A stretch of DNA of 64,000 nucleotides, from contig OZ022578.1 in the NCBI GenBank assembly GCA_963669155.1, positions 9,446,730-9,510,729 on the forward strand, in the 5' to 3' direction. The notes under the pieces are model-generated. The model was given only the letters and a program-made list of their open reading frames with translations. It was not told where the DNA came from and made no database searches. The translations under genes and the position numbers were made by a program. Of the stretch, positions 43,101-56,347 are shown piece by piece. This DNA is from Arbacia lixula (taxonomy: Eukaryota; Echinodermata; Echinoidea; Arbacioida; Arbaciidae). The stretch's first letter is position 1. Each line of letters starts with the position of its first letter.

Positions 43101-46003
43101 CTCTAATGAAAACATTCCGCTTTTCTCCCCGTGAACCTGTTGGAATGATGATGGACAATCCATTGGAATTTGACCTTGTCGCAAGCCAGTTCAGACCACG
43201 TGAACAATATTTATTCGAGTGCGAAAGAATGAGATCAATAAACTTATATTTGGATGCGCTGAAGGTTCGTAAAATATTTTTTAAGATATGTGCTATGAAA
43301 CCCAAACGTTGTTCACCATTGGGTGTGTCAGGAAAATACAAGACAATATTATGAATCATCGCGATTTTACAATACCATGGAACACAGAAATAAACAACCA
43401 AGCCAATTACGTTCCCAGATATAGTAGTCTCGAAAGAGTTAATAGATACAATGTATCTTAAAGAGCAAGCAAAACTGTAAAAGTTTTTAAAGATGCCTTG
43501 ATTACAATAATGTTTCGATTGGGGTTTGATTGGACATTGCTCAAATACTTCGTTAGATAAAGATAACAAATGTGAGCGCGAATTGAGAGAGGGGAAAAGA
43601 GAGGGGGGAGAGAGAGAGGGGGGGAGAGAAAGAGAGAGAGAGAGAGAGTGAGAGAGGGGGGAAGTGGAGAGACAGACACAGAGAGAGAGAACAGATATAA
43701 TATCATTGTCATGATTGTAATGAAGTCTAACCGCTAGTATAACATTCTCCTGTTGTAATAAGACACAGTAACTGTACTTTTCGAATGATATTGGTCAGTT
43801 AATTTTTTTGAACAACTTAACGAAATATTCTGAATATTTACTATTACATTAATCACGTCAAATTCCGAAGGTGTCCTGAAACATATAATAATACTTTGAG
43901 GGACGTATTAGAAAACTCACCAACTGCACTCATGACCGTCCTATAAAGAAAGGATATTGTGTGTCATGTGTAAACTCTACCAGCAAGTACCTATGATATC
44001 GTTATGCCTTTCTCCTTTCCACTGTATCTCTCACTCCACCCCGTCTCCGACGTCTTTCTTTCTTTAAAAAAAAATCTGTATCATTTTCTATAAAATTGAG
44101 GATATTTTCTTTCCAAAAATAACTTTTCTTATATTATCAAAATAAAATATTATATAATTCTAAGGCTCTGTCGCTGTCTCACCCCCTTCACTCTCTTTCT
44201 CTCTTTCCCCTCTCTCTCTCTCTCTCTCTCACACCTCTCCACATCTTTCCGTTTCCCCACCCCTTCTCAGTCCTCAGCTCTTCAAAACTAAACGAAGTGC
44301 AACTGGGCGTGTACCCCTAACTGCGAGCCAAAAATGTTAAATATATTTATATTATGTGTACCAAAATATCGTTTTGGTGACAGACAAATTTACAAACAAT
44401 TCTTTCTCACCATTTCCCGAATTCCACTCACCTCAGAGTGTTTTTTTCTCCAGTTTTGTTTGACAGGAACGTAGAGCAAGAGAGCAAGAGATGTCTCCGA
44501 CAGTGCGAAGGAATTCTTCGCCTTGACTTCGCCCTCTAATAAGTCGACATTGTCACTGTACCTTATCATTAACTCGAAAGCAAACAACGGAAATATGTTG
44601 CACCCATTCAAAATTTACGCACCTAGGCGAGTTGAGACCAATGGAGTATGATAGCCATGGTCATGACTATCTAAATAGTTGAGACAACACAATGGGAAAG
44701 AACGGTAATGACTTGCTGTATTTTTTTTTTCTTAACCCTTGAAAAACACATAAAAAAATCCTGGTTTGTACGAAATGGATCGCTGTGAAAACGATATTTA
44801 AATCAATAAGATGTTGATCGAAAACTCACATTTTGTATGACTTAATGAATTTACAAGCGTGAGAAGGAAAACGAACTAGTGATAGAATTTCAGGCCTCTC
44901 ATCGAAAACGAATGGGCGGGGTTGGTGAAGGGACCACAAATACGGTGTCAAAAGCTGAATTGGAAAGAAAGGCCAGTCACTTTCCATTGATTCTGAGAGA
45001 CATAATATTTACACTCATTTACACCCAGAGCTATCTACCCTTTGAAAAAATTGGTAGATAGCTCTGGGGAACCTTGATTTAAGCTACGCCTACCATTGTT
45101 CTCTGCATTCATTTCTTTCACAAAATATTTAAATAAAAGAGTTGCCAAAGCTGTTGTATATGTATAATTTCTTACATTTATATACTTTCTCCCATACGTG
45201 TACTGCATCAAAGTAATAGCTTTGATCCAGCTGAGGCATGGCGGCTTGTCATTGTTCAAAACCCACCTACACCCAACAAGGATATTATAATTGGTATAGT
45301 GAATTTGTCAATCTGACGGTCAATCGGATCGGGGTCGCCTTAGCTACTAACCCGTCTCTGTGGTCTAGTGGTTAAGGCACCGGCGTTCAAAGCTGGGGGC
45401 CCGGGTTCGATTCCCGGCAGAGACATTTTTTCGGCATCACCAATTTTTCCAAAGGGTAGATAGCTCTGGGGAACCTTGATTTAAGCTACGCCTACCATTG
45501 TTCTCTGCATTCATTTCTTTCACAATATATATAGGTGAAGACAAACAAATTAAATGAAACGCCGGAGAAGAAAAAATATTCGAATTTTCGGTCATAGACC
45601 TTTATCAAGAATGAATGACTGAACAATTTACACAAAACATGATTGCGTACAACGAGCGTATTTTAAACTGAAACTAGGGGCGCTTATTACATATTGTTAC
45701 GTAGTACAAGAAGGCGTAAAGCTAGGTAAACCAAATTATTATTATTATATGTGGATTTTACTCTATAATTTGGTTTACCTAGCTTTACGCCTTCTTGTAC
45801 AACGTAACAATATGTAATAAGCGCCCCTAGTTTCAGTTTAAAATACGCTCGTTGTACGCAATCATGTTTTTGTGTAAATTGTTCAGTCATTCATTCTTGA
45901 TAAAGGTCTATGACCGAAAATTCGAATAATTTTTCTTCTCCGGCGTTTCATTTAATTTGTTTGTCTTCACCTAGTAATCAGCGCCATCGCAGCCTCTATT
46001 CTT

Positions 46004-46061
<58 letters not shown>

Positions 46062-46186
46062 AGAAGAATAAAGGTTGCGATGGCGCTGATTTCTAGGTGA
46101 AGACAAACAAATTGAATGAAACGCCGGAGAAGAAAAATTATCCGAATTTTTCTTCTCCGGAGTTTCATTCAATTTGTTTGTCTTCA

Positions 46187-46237
<51 letters not shown>

Positions 46238-46876
46238 GATATCAAAGGTTATGAAATGAATAATATATTTATTTATATACATATACATATATGGTATATC
46301 AAAGGTTATGAAATGAATAATTCGATAGATATTAATGATATACTGGTTAATCGTACAACTGAGCAGACAATAGTCTGGTAAAGAATCCATCTTGATATTA
46401 CGTGAAGTTGATTGATCTCCTATGGTGATTGACGCCTGATTGACGCTCAGACCGCAAAATTAATGATTCACCCCTTTCTAACCTGGATTCCAGGCTTTCG
46501 GCAATTTTTATTTCAAACTTAAACATATAATTCTCACAAGGCAAGTCATTCTTCCATTCTCCTCTATTCTCGGAGCTGGAGAAGGACGTGAAAATAATTA
46601 AATACTGCAGCCAGACCCGTTCATTGAATAATGTAGTTTGGATTGAAAATGTCCAACCTCCTGGAAACTAGGCTACCCTCTCTTAGCGACGTTAGCGAGA
46701 ATGACTTAACCCGTCCACCCACGACACTTCTTCCCGGCGCATTCCTGTCCAAATATCCCCTGACTGCCTGAGAAAATCGATGGTTAAACTTGGGCCGGCT
46801 TCTGTCATCACCGTGTCAAGCGCGACATTTCTGTCATATTTCCGAGGGAGGTTTCAAAACTAGATGGAGGAACATG

Positions 46877-46913
<37 letters not shown>

Positions 46914-49900
46914 GGGAGAGGGAGAGAAGATGGAGAGAGTGATGGGTAGAAATTGTGATCCATCCCCCTCCTCTCCCAGTCTACCTCTTTATTGTAACGA
47001 TGATTCGTTATATCTTCGGTAAAACACAAAACAAAAGCACGTCATACATGTAAGAGACACGTCAAAATCAGATGCGATTACATGGGTAGAGAGATGGGGA
47101 AGAGGAAAGAAAGATGATGAAGAGAAGTGAAAGATAGAGGAAGGGGGATACATTTGTGACATCCCCCCCCCCTCATTTCCCCCATTCTCGACACCAAGAG
47201 GAAGAACATGTCTCCCCCATCCCGTTTCAAACACCGTAGAAAACAACTGGCACCTTCTCCCACCCCACCCGCCATCTCCATCTTACATTCGTCCCTGGCT
47301 CCGCCCTCGGTTAGAACTCGACATATCTCACATCGCGCCTTGAGGTTAAATACCTGTAAAACAATGTGGACACCCCGCGGATGGCAGCTTTTCTCAAGTT
47401 CTTATACAGACACTTGCGGTGTTCTTCACTCTTCTTCTACCGTCTATCATTGTGGACAGAAGTTTCACGCTCATCGGTAAAAAAAAATCCCAGTACACCA
47501 CTCACAACATACTCCTAAACTCTCACAATGTATAGTTCTTAAGACGTACAATATGAAAAATATTACGACAGCGTCTTGATATGATATTTTTTTTTGTTTC
47601 AGGGATCTTTACTTATCTGACATAGTGATCATGACAACCACCAATATCTCAACTGGGTTAACATCTTACAATCTTACACAGATGCGTTTGTACCGAGTAT
47701 CGAAACTCGCTGTGATATCAGTAATACTGCAGACGATGTCAAAGTTTCATAAAAAGAAAATCATGGTAGTATCGTTACCTCTTTGTACTAATGTTGTTTT
47801 ATTTTCGTTCGTAGATTTATGGGAGCTTATTATGAAATGAATGGACACATAATAAGCACTAGTCTGTTAGTATTTAGAAGTTTACTTATCAAGAAGTACA
47901 GTATTCGAATGACTGAAATGAGTCGCTTTTAAAATGGTTGCCCCAAAACGGGTGTTCTTGACCGACCCAATTCTCGTCTGATTGTGCCCCAATCGTCTTT
48001 CAATTATGGACTGATATACCCAGAGGGCAAACAGGGTATAGAAAGATTTAGAAGTTCTTAAAACAGCGTCTAGGGCCGTAATATTTACCAGGTGCTGTTG
48101 CCTTAGCCCCAATAGGAGTCGAATAACAAGCACCGGTGGGATTACGGCTCTTTCTGCTGGGAAACCTTTTTGTAAAACTTTTTCTTTGGGATACTTTCAA
48201 AGCTGAGTAGGTTTGCAAGTTTTCTGTACCATTCCTTCCCACCATTTAAACCTACCCCTCTCATTTCTATCATTTCCTCTTTCTCCAACTTTCTCTCTCA
48301 CTTCTGTCTTCTTTCCCATCTCCTCTTTTTTTTTCTTTTTTACCTCTCACACTCTTTTCAATCTTCGTTCCCCCCCCCCCCTCCTAATTGTGTTTCCTTC
48401 TCACTATCGCTTGACTTTTTACATAAAGCAATGAAATTTGCACACACCTCAAGACTACGATGTAGTGCAGTTTTTCAGCATGTAAATGTCGACAGTAATT
48501 ACATTCATGCTAGATATACAGCCATTCTAAATATCCCTTCTCTGCCCCTTCTCTCTCCCAGTATATCTCTCTCTTCTCTCTCTCTTCTCTCTTCTCTCTC
48601 TCTCTCTCTCTTTCTCTCTCACACCCTCTCCCCCCTCTCTCTTTCTCTTCCTCTCCCCTCTCTCTCCATCTTTCTTTCTCTTTATATTAGTATTGATTGA
48701 TTTGCATATGAGTACATTTACACTATAGTATTAGAAAGTGGAAGAATTTATCATAACCGAGTTTTAACACAATTGGCGAAGTAACTTGATCCATAACTAC
48801 ACGTATTTAATACAATATAATTGATAAATTGCCTCGATAATTACCCAGGGATGGTATCCTTTAAGATACGTATTGCTCATTGACTAATCATTCACCCACT
48901 TAAACCTAAATACTGAAGAGGTGTTAATTCTGAAGGAGTGAGAATGCTTAGTCAACAGTAATGAGATTTGTGAGTACACATCCACGGAGCGCCGTATTAG
49001 TAAGAGCACAGCATGTTGTACCCCAAAATTAATCACGTGTTGATGTGTTGCAATCACATGATCCAGACATAAAAACACAAAATACACTGTACAAAATTGT
49101 TCTTCATATTGCATGAAACATCCTTATACGCTTGCTAATTCCACGTATCTGTACGTTATCGCTCACGCTGTATTCCTACGCAAATTATTCCATAAAAACG
49201 GATAAATACCGAGTATACAGTATATCTATTTATTCATTGTATATGGCCACTATATGTTAGTAGGTGGTTCAGAACCTACAGTAATAGGGACCATTTTAAG
49301 ACTAACCGCCCTGTCGAACAGTAATTGTAACGATATGGGCCATGTTGCATGTAGGTTTTCAATTATTGTAACTTACCATCAATGACAACTATTATGGGAA
49401 CAGGTGCAATAATGAGAGCTCATTGGGTATTGCCATAGTAGTTACCATCCATGGTAATTTGTAATAATTGAAAACGTATATGCAACATGACCCTGGTCAA
49501 GGAGATTTTGAACTCTATCTCCCCGTATGTGTGCATTCCAAATCACGAAAGAGAAACAAGCGAAGGACTGGAAGACAAACCACAGTTGACAGAGGCAGGA
49601 AGGCTATGACACGTAGCTTGTCATGATTACTAAAGAAACCTCGACACACGCCCATGTCAGTCTGTAAATCATTAGCCAGACCGGAAACTAACAATTTGCG
49701 GTTATTATTTTGGAAGATATTTTGCCATAGCAATGATAATTGACTAAGTCTACCTAAGCCCGGACGGTCACGAAATGATGGGATATAATTGGGTTTGAGT
49801 TGATTCGGCATACAGTGGGCAAGCCATAGGTGTGTATTGTTTTAATTGATAAGGTCACATTTTTGCGGTCAAAGAAATGCATCAGGTCTAGTGATTGGTA

Positions 49901-51787
49901 CATTGATTCCCAAATTATGATTGGCTGGTATGTAGACGAGCAATCGTTCCACTTTGTGAAGCAAAACAAACAATCACAAGTGACGTTAAACACGCGGAAT
50001 GAATCCGGTTTGGAAGTTGGAACATTGATATACATTTTGCATTTATGAGAACATTCTGACACTAAATAAATATGTTTTGAAACAAATTTTGTAGGAATTA
50101 AATGTGCCCACCTCCCCTATAATTCATTGATTCTGCAACAATGTTATCTGGAACAGTCTCACTATTCATTTCAATTACGAATTTGTTTAAGAATTCATAC
50201 CTGTAACACACACACTTATATTCTTATTCATGAGATACGTGGAAGAAAAGGCTGATTTTAAGAATTAAACAAAAGATGTTAAATAATTGTGTATATTGTA
50301 CTGCTGCAATCATTGCTTTTTTACATTTTTAAGTGGATGTATGAATTCAATCACAAATAAATATGTCTCGTTTTCATGGTTCCGTAAACTACTATGAAAA
50401 GACGGAACAAGTCGGTTTCGATTTGATCGACACGGCCAAGTACACTGTACAAGTCTATATGCGTCACGGGGGATGTGGTATACCCCATTGGTGCTTGGCT
50501 ATTTTGGACTACCTAATTCTGTCACCAATTACAAATATAGCAGCTTACGAGAGTACACATCTCATTTCTCCCAAGGGAGCGTATGAGTATCTGCACGTAG
50601 CCATTTTGGGACTTCTTGTGTAGGCCTTCTAATAGTACAAGTAGGACGATTATTGCTCTCCTCAAAAGGTTTGCAAGACTGTTTGAAGTTTCGGTTATTA
50701 AGTTGAGTTGTACAAAAATGTTGACCTTCTTACTTCTACCTTCACCTGAAAGACTTGTACAAAAGTAAAGAATACGGTTTGTTTTCCAATATATTCAAAC
50801 AATCAACCTAAAGTAATTTATGAATTAATATGTGTGCAAAAGTCATCCATGATTACAATTACAAATCAATGTGTACTTTATCGTCATCCAATGTTCAATA
50901 AATATACGTTTGAAGGAATCCATTCTATACTTTTGGTTGATTTTATAATTTAAGTTGTTATTGACGATGATGATGATCATGGCGATAGTAATGGTCATTA
51001 TTACCATCGTCATGATCATGACGATAACGTTGATGATAATGATGATGATGATAATGATGATGATGATGATGATGATTTTGATGATGATTATTAAAGCAGG
51101 ATGTTCATGGGGATTATGTTATGTCATCAAACTTTAAACATTGACAGTAGATATCGGGGAAAGGGCGGAGCAAAATATTGAGGTATTTAATACCAAATGT
51201 TGTAATCAAGCATGCAGACTTACATAGCTGAGCAGATGGCCTTAGGGTTCTGCTTGCAGAACTCTGCCGTGCACCTGGGCTGACAGGCCGGGGGCTCAGG
51301 GGCCTGGTCACTCCTCACGTCTTGCTGCACACCTGTAAACGATGGTAAGTTTTGTATTGATAGTCTGCAATTTTCATATACAATCAAATGTGAAATTGAG
51401 AATTATTTGTGATTTTAAGTTCAAGCATACTCTATAGGTTAATGGGCCGACTGTGAGTGAGAGAGAGAGAGAGAGAGAGGGCGTGTGTGTGTGTGTGTGT
51501 GTGTTTGTGTGTATTTGTGTGTGACCAAATACAGACACCTGATTCCTTCATGTTTTCGAGTTGCTACCGTTCTTTCACATATCTACTGCATACACACACG
51601 CAGACACACATAAGTACATATATGACACTTGTACATGGCGTGTACGCATGGACAAACACACAAGCATATACATATATACACACATATGAATACAAAAGCT
51701 TGAACTAGTACATAAAAACTATTACATGCAAAGACACACGTGCATACCTACGCACATATACACACATAGCCTACATGTATTACACCC

Positions 51788-51842
<55 letters not shown>

Positions 51843-53959
51843 TACCCACACTTGCGCTTTAACACCTTCCTTTCTGCTCCGCATGATGTCTTTCTCAAGA
51901 AATGGTAGACGATTGAAGATCGGACAGACAGACTTCTATATCTACAGGACGTCACGTCTGAAGAACGGAGAGGTCTATGGGTCACGATATGATTGCAATT
52001 CGTTGATTTATTTATCGGTCGACGTATCTTTGAACGCAAGTGAGCTTCTTGGTGTTCACGGAATGTGGCCCGGAATGAAATCTTAAAGATGAAGGGTGCC
52101 GAGAAGTAGACCGTACAAAAAGCGTTAATTCCCAGGTCCTCATCATTCCGCTCTCCTCTTGATCCCTCTTTTATTTTTGTTCTGTATACTGTTTCCTTTC
52201 TTCCTTGATTCTATATCGAGGATCTACATTCTACATTTATCATCCTTGATTGCAGGTTAACATACAATTGGTTGGCTATAAAGCTCTTCCTCCCTCTTTC
52301 TCTCCTTTTCTATCTTGCCCTATTTTCTTGTTCGCATCCGATGTCCTTATAAAGAATGTATGCAATATTGTATACTGTATATGATACGACGCCAACTGTG
52401 ACTTCCCTCTTTAACATTTGATAACATCCAATGTTCTTATTTTAAGATATGTGCACATTCAAAGAAACGACACAGCGTGAACAAGCATCAGTCTAAACTA
52501 ATCAATATCATTCCTTAGTAAGATTATCCTCATATATTGTTTGATGTGTCACTATCCTAACCCATTTGGAGTCGGCCAAAAATACTGCTCTGTAGGATTT
52601 GTGTGTATTGATAGTGAACAACATGCAGCCCAGTGACATGAAGAGTTCATACGAAGACATGCTGTAATATCATAACAACGTACTAGAAACAAAGCAACAG
52701 AGAGAGCGGAAAGAGTCTTCTTTCAAGGTTATGACATGAGATGAAACAAAGAAGACGAAAACGAAGAAAGAGCGCCACTCTTCAACCCACTTTTCACTTT
52801 GATGTGATTCCGCCGCAGACTTAAGACGTGTCTCCTTATTTGCAGAGACATCCATTCTTATTCCCGGAACCGTTTTCTTTTCTGAACGGCGTGTTTGCGC
52901 GTACGTTCACCAAACAAACAGAAATGTAAAGGAAAACAAATAGGTTATAAGAATTTGTAGTGGCCGAGTTGTGTCTAAGGCAGTGTGAGAAAAGTGTTTT
53001 ATGAGGCTCTGGTACAAATTAGAGTCAAGACAAGACTGTAACATGTTTTACATATAGTCTGATAGTCATAGATAGCAGGAAAGCGGAATTATGTTGATTG
53101 ATTATTTCTACCGTATTTTGCTCGCTGTCTAATATGGTCGTTGGTTTGTATACGGGTCTATAAAACCCGATTAATCAACTTCTTTACGCGAAGAGAGAGA
53201 GAGAGAGAGAGAGAGGAAAGAGAGAATTTTAGAGGAAAGTTTGATATTATGTATAGTAACATTAAACAATAACATATAGCAATAAAAATTGCATTGGAAT
53301 GATAATAAAAAGTGTTGCATTCGTGGTTTCAAGTGTAGTTTCGGGTCGACGTTAATAAGCACGATGTTGCTAAGAAGCAACTAACGAATGTGAAAAGTAG
53401 GCCTACAATTTTTAATTTTAGTTTTATAAAAAAAAAAGTACTGCATGGATATCATTTTTTTTTCGATTGATATTCATCAATTGCTATCAGAACTGTTGTC
53501 GAATATATAAGAACAATGTATCATCTCTAAAGGGATCAGACCATGGATTATGAGAAATCACACGGAGAAATGGTAATGGGTGGGAGGAGGGGGGGGGGAG
53601 GGGGGAGGGGGAAGTACCCCCCCCCCCCACACACACACACACACACACACACGTATGAAATCCGAGCATGCTTAACAGTAGCTCAAATATAGCAAATGAT
53701 AGCGTTCACGCATAGTGATTAAGGCAATTTCCGTTATCATGGTGATTAAACGTGAGAATAAATAGTACCCAGACCTGCATTGTCATCGCACAAACATAAC
53801 CCCAGCCAAAACGAGATTTAGCACATCCACCTCAAAGTGACAACACATTTGACTATCCCTCTTTACAGGTAAAACCTTTCAAACTGTACCCTGACCATGG
53901 GCGGAAAATCGCTCCCCGAAGGTGGAGGGGACATGTTTTTCCTCAAGAAGTATCTGAGG

Positions 53960-54008
<49 letters not shown>

Positions 54009-56301
54009 AGTGATGGGATTTTGGGGAGGTGTTTTTTTTTTTTTTTTTATCCCGCCCAGTCCTCTGAAAATGCCCTCATGTGGGGGGGGGGGGGGGGGGG
54101 GGGGGGGGTTACGACGTTTTACAAAAAAAAAATAATCCGCCCAGTCTCGTGTGGGTACATGAACGTGGGTACACGAAGTGGGGGGACATTTCATATTGTG
54201 TCCTCACCATTTCGATGGGGGTGTCCCCCCACTACTTTCAAAATAGTTGGGGGACATTTGATATTGTGTCCCCCCCCCCCCACTATTTTTGGTGGGGGGG
54301 GGGGGGACACGACCCCCCCCCCCCCCGTCCCCCCCCGGGATTTCCGCCCATGTCCCTGACCATACGTCCATATAGGGAGCTCTCGATCCACCCGCCCAAC
54401 AGCCCCCTCACGAGTTTTAACATGGGATATAGTATAGATGAGAGAGAGAGAGAAGGGGGAGGGGTGTCATTCAGAACAGCTTGGTTTTTGGAGGTCCAAC
54501 AATCCTCCTGATCCCCGTGAACACGATTAAACTTCTCATAAGTGGCCAAAATTAAGAAGCAATACTGCTCGCTCAATGCAATTATCTCAATTTCCGCTAT
54601 TGGTCGTGTGAATAAATAGCATCTGGATCTGCATTGTCATTACACAAACCCAAGCCCTGCCCCAAACAGGCTTGACATCTTAGCTTAACTCTTTAATACA
54701 TTCCGTGTGTGTGTGTGTGTAGTTCTTTATCGTTTATACACACAAATCCCATTGAGAATAAATGTGTCTGTCACGTAGAGAGTTGAACCATTGGAGTCCC
54801 ATTCTGCCTTGACCATGAGTCCCAATCATGTTTACTTTCGGAATACCATGAAGGGATTTACTAAAAATGATCATACGAAATCTGGGACCCGGTGATGACG
54901 TCAGAATAATTACATCATGACTACGGGTCCGTAACCATTACTATTACTACTACAACACCCACACTTAAACTGAACTGAGCTAGCAAGTTCTTTCCATGTT
55001 ACATTCTAAAAAGTATATACACAGACTGCTTCCAGAAAGCGACGACCTAAATCATTCTTCAAAACGTATATAGTTTATTAACATATTAGACTGTGTCACA
55101 ACAAGGTACAATTGGTCATACGATCGATATATCAATCGTACGACCGATCTCTGGATCGTAAAATTTATATTGATAAATCGTAAATCCTTTTCACAAATAA
55201 GTCGAAATAGAAATTGATTGTGACTTGCAATGGGTCGTGAACCCAGCTTCTGTTGATCTATGGTAACTTTACGATTTATTGCATGAAAAAAATCGTTGGC
55301 TTGGACAATAGATATGAATGATAGCCGACCAAGGTCAGTACATGAGTATCCAATTGATATGTCACATGATTGTGTTACTCTGATAAATTATTGTTGGATC
55401 AGAGGTGTTCACGTAAAGTCCAGGATAACGCTAGGATTTATAAAATAGGCGTGTTCATCATGAGATCGTACGCAGTTAACCCTTTTCTGAGTTGAGAAAC
55501 AATACTAGGTGTGGTGTTTAGGATATGATTGTGATGTGGTGGATTAAAGGGCGTATCCCCCTCTAAGACCCGTCAACAACTGCTGCATGTACAGACGTCA
55601 TGTGCTGGGCGAACCACATCACAAACAAATCCCGAAAATAAGACATGTGATATACTGCCTTATGTGACTCGTGCGCATCACTTTGCGAAATATATACAGA
55701 GGTGCCTAAAGAAAAAAAGGTCTGTACTTCTGAGGCGCCGCTGGTTATTATAGTCTACAGTTATGGGAAACAAATTTAAAACGTGTTAATTGGAATACAG
55801 TCGTGATGAGAAGAATAAGGGATTGTTTTCCCTTCAAACATAACACGCAGTACTATCATGACTATAATTTTTTTCCGGGAAATTTCCTGTTTTCGTTATA
55901 AAGATTATGTATAGGTAGGGGGGGGGGGGGGGGGGGGGGGCTGGAGGAGGTCGCAACCAGAGGAAAGCAAGGCAAAGGTGCCCCCGCCAACTCACACCAT
56001 TTGATGTATATAATGTGAGCATGTCTACAGAAAGTCCAGTACTGATGAATGGTTCGGAGAAACGGCGGTGTTGTTTTATGAAACCTTAACTTAACTTAAG
56101 ATAGTTCTCGTAATGTCACTGCTTTTTCATCTGCTGCATGTGAATAATTATGGTGATCACTTTGTCTAATTTTGTTATTAAGTTCCAACATGTACAATAG
56201 TACAAACATTGAATATATGCATTCATGAAATGTGAATCTATAAAATACAAAACAACAAAACAAAGATCATGCGAAAACGCCCACGAATCGCCCCCCCCCC
56301 C

Positions 56302-56347
<46 letters not shown>

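Larger units (their letters stand above)
45024..45470. repeat. 447-bp segment bounded by 31-bp inverted repeats, enclosing the tRNA
   Basis: 45024-45054 (CCCAGAGCTATCTACCC, then TTTGAAAAAATTGG) is inverted at 45440-45470 (CCAATTTTTCCAAAGGG, then TAGATAGCTCTGGG) with one mismatch. The left copy also abuts a direct copy of TAGATAGCTCTGGGGAACC at 45055, forming a local hairpin. The tRNA at 45354 lies inside. Confidence 0.8.
28520..51223. other. IGFBP-domain gene intron 2 (22.7 kb)
   Basis: No further exon of the gene was found. The intron holds GA/CA microsatellites, a 2.64-kb TIR transposon, a minisatellite and hairpin, a tRNA-like gene with nested palindromes, and two unassigned minus-strand open frames (41770-42153 and 42970-43569). 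The remainder is AT-rich and unremarkable. GC-balanced stretches at about 32530-32830 could be regulatory, which is speculation. Confidence 0.8.

Noticed and set aside
45354..45425. Selenocysteine tRNA
   Set aside because: It has the TCA anticodon but a short four-base variable loop and a standard 7-bp acceptor stem with 5-bp T stem; tRNA-Sec has a long variable arm and extended acceptor/T helix.
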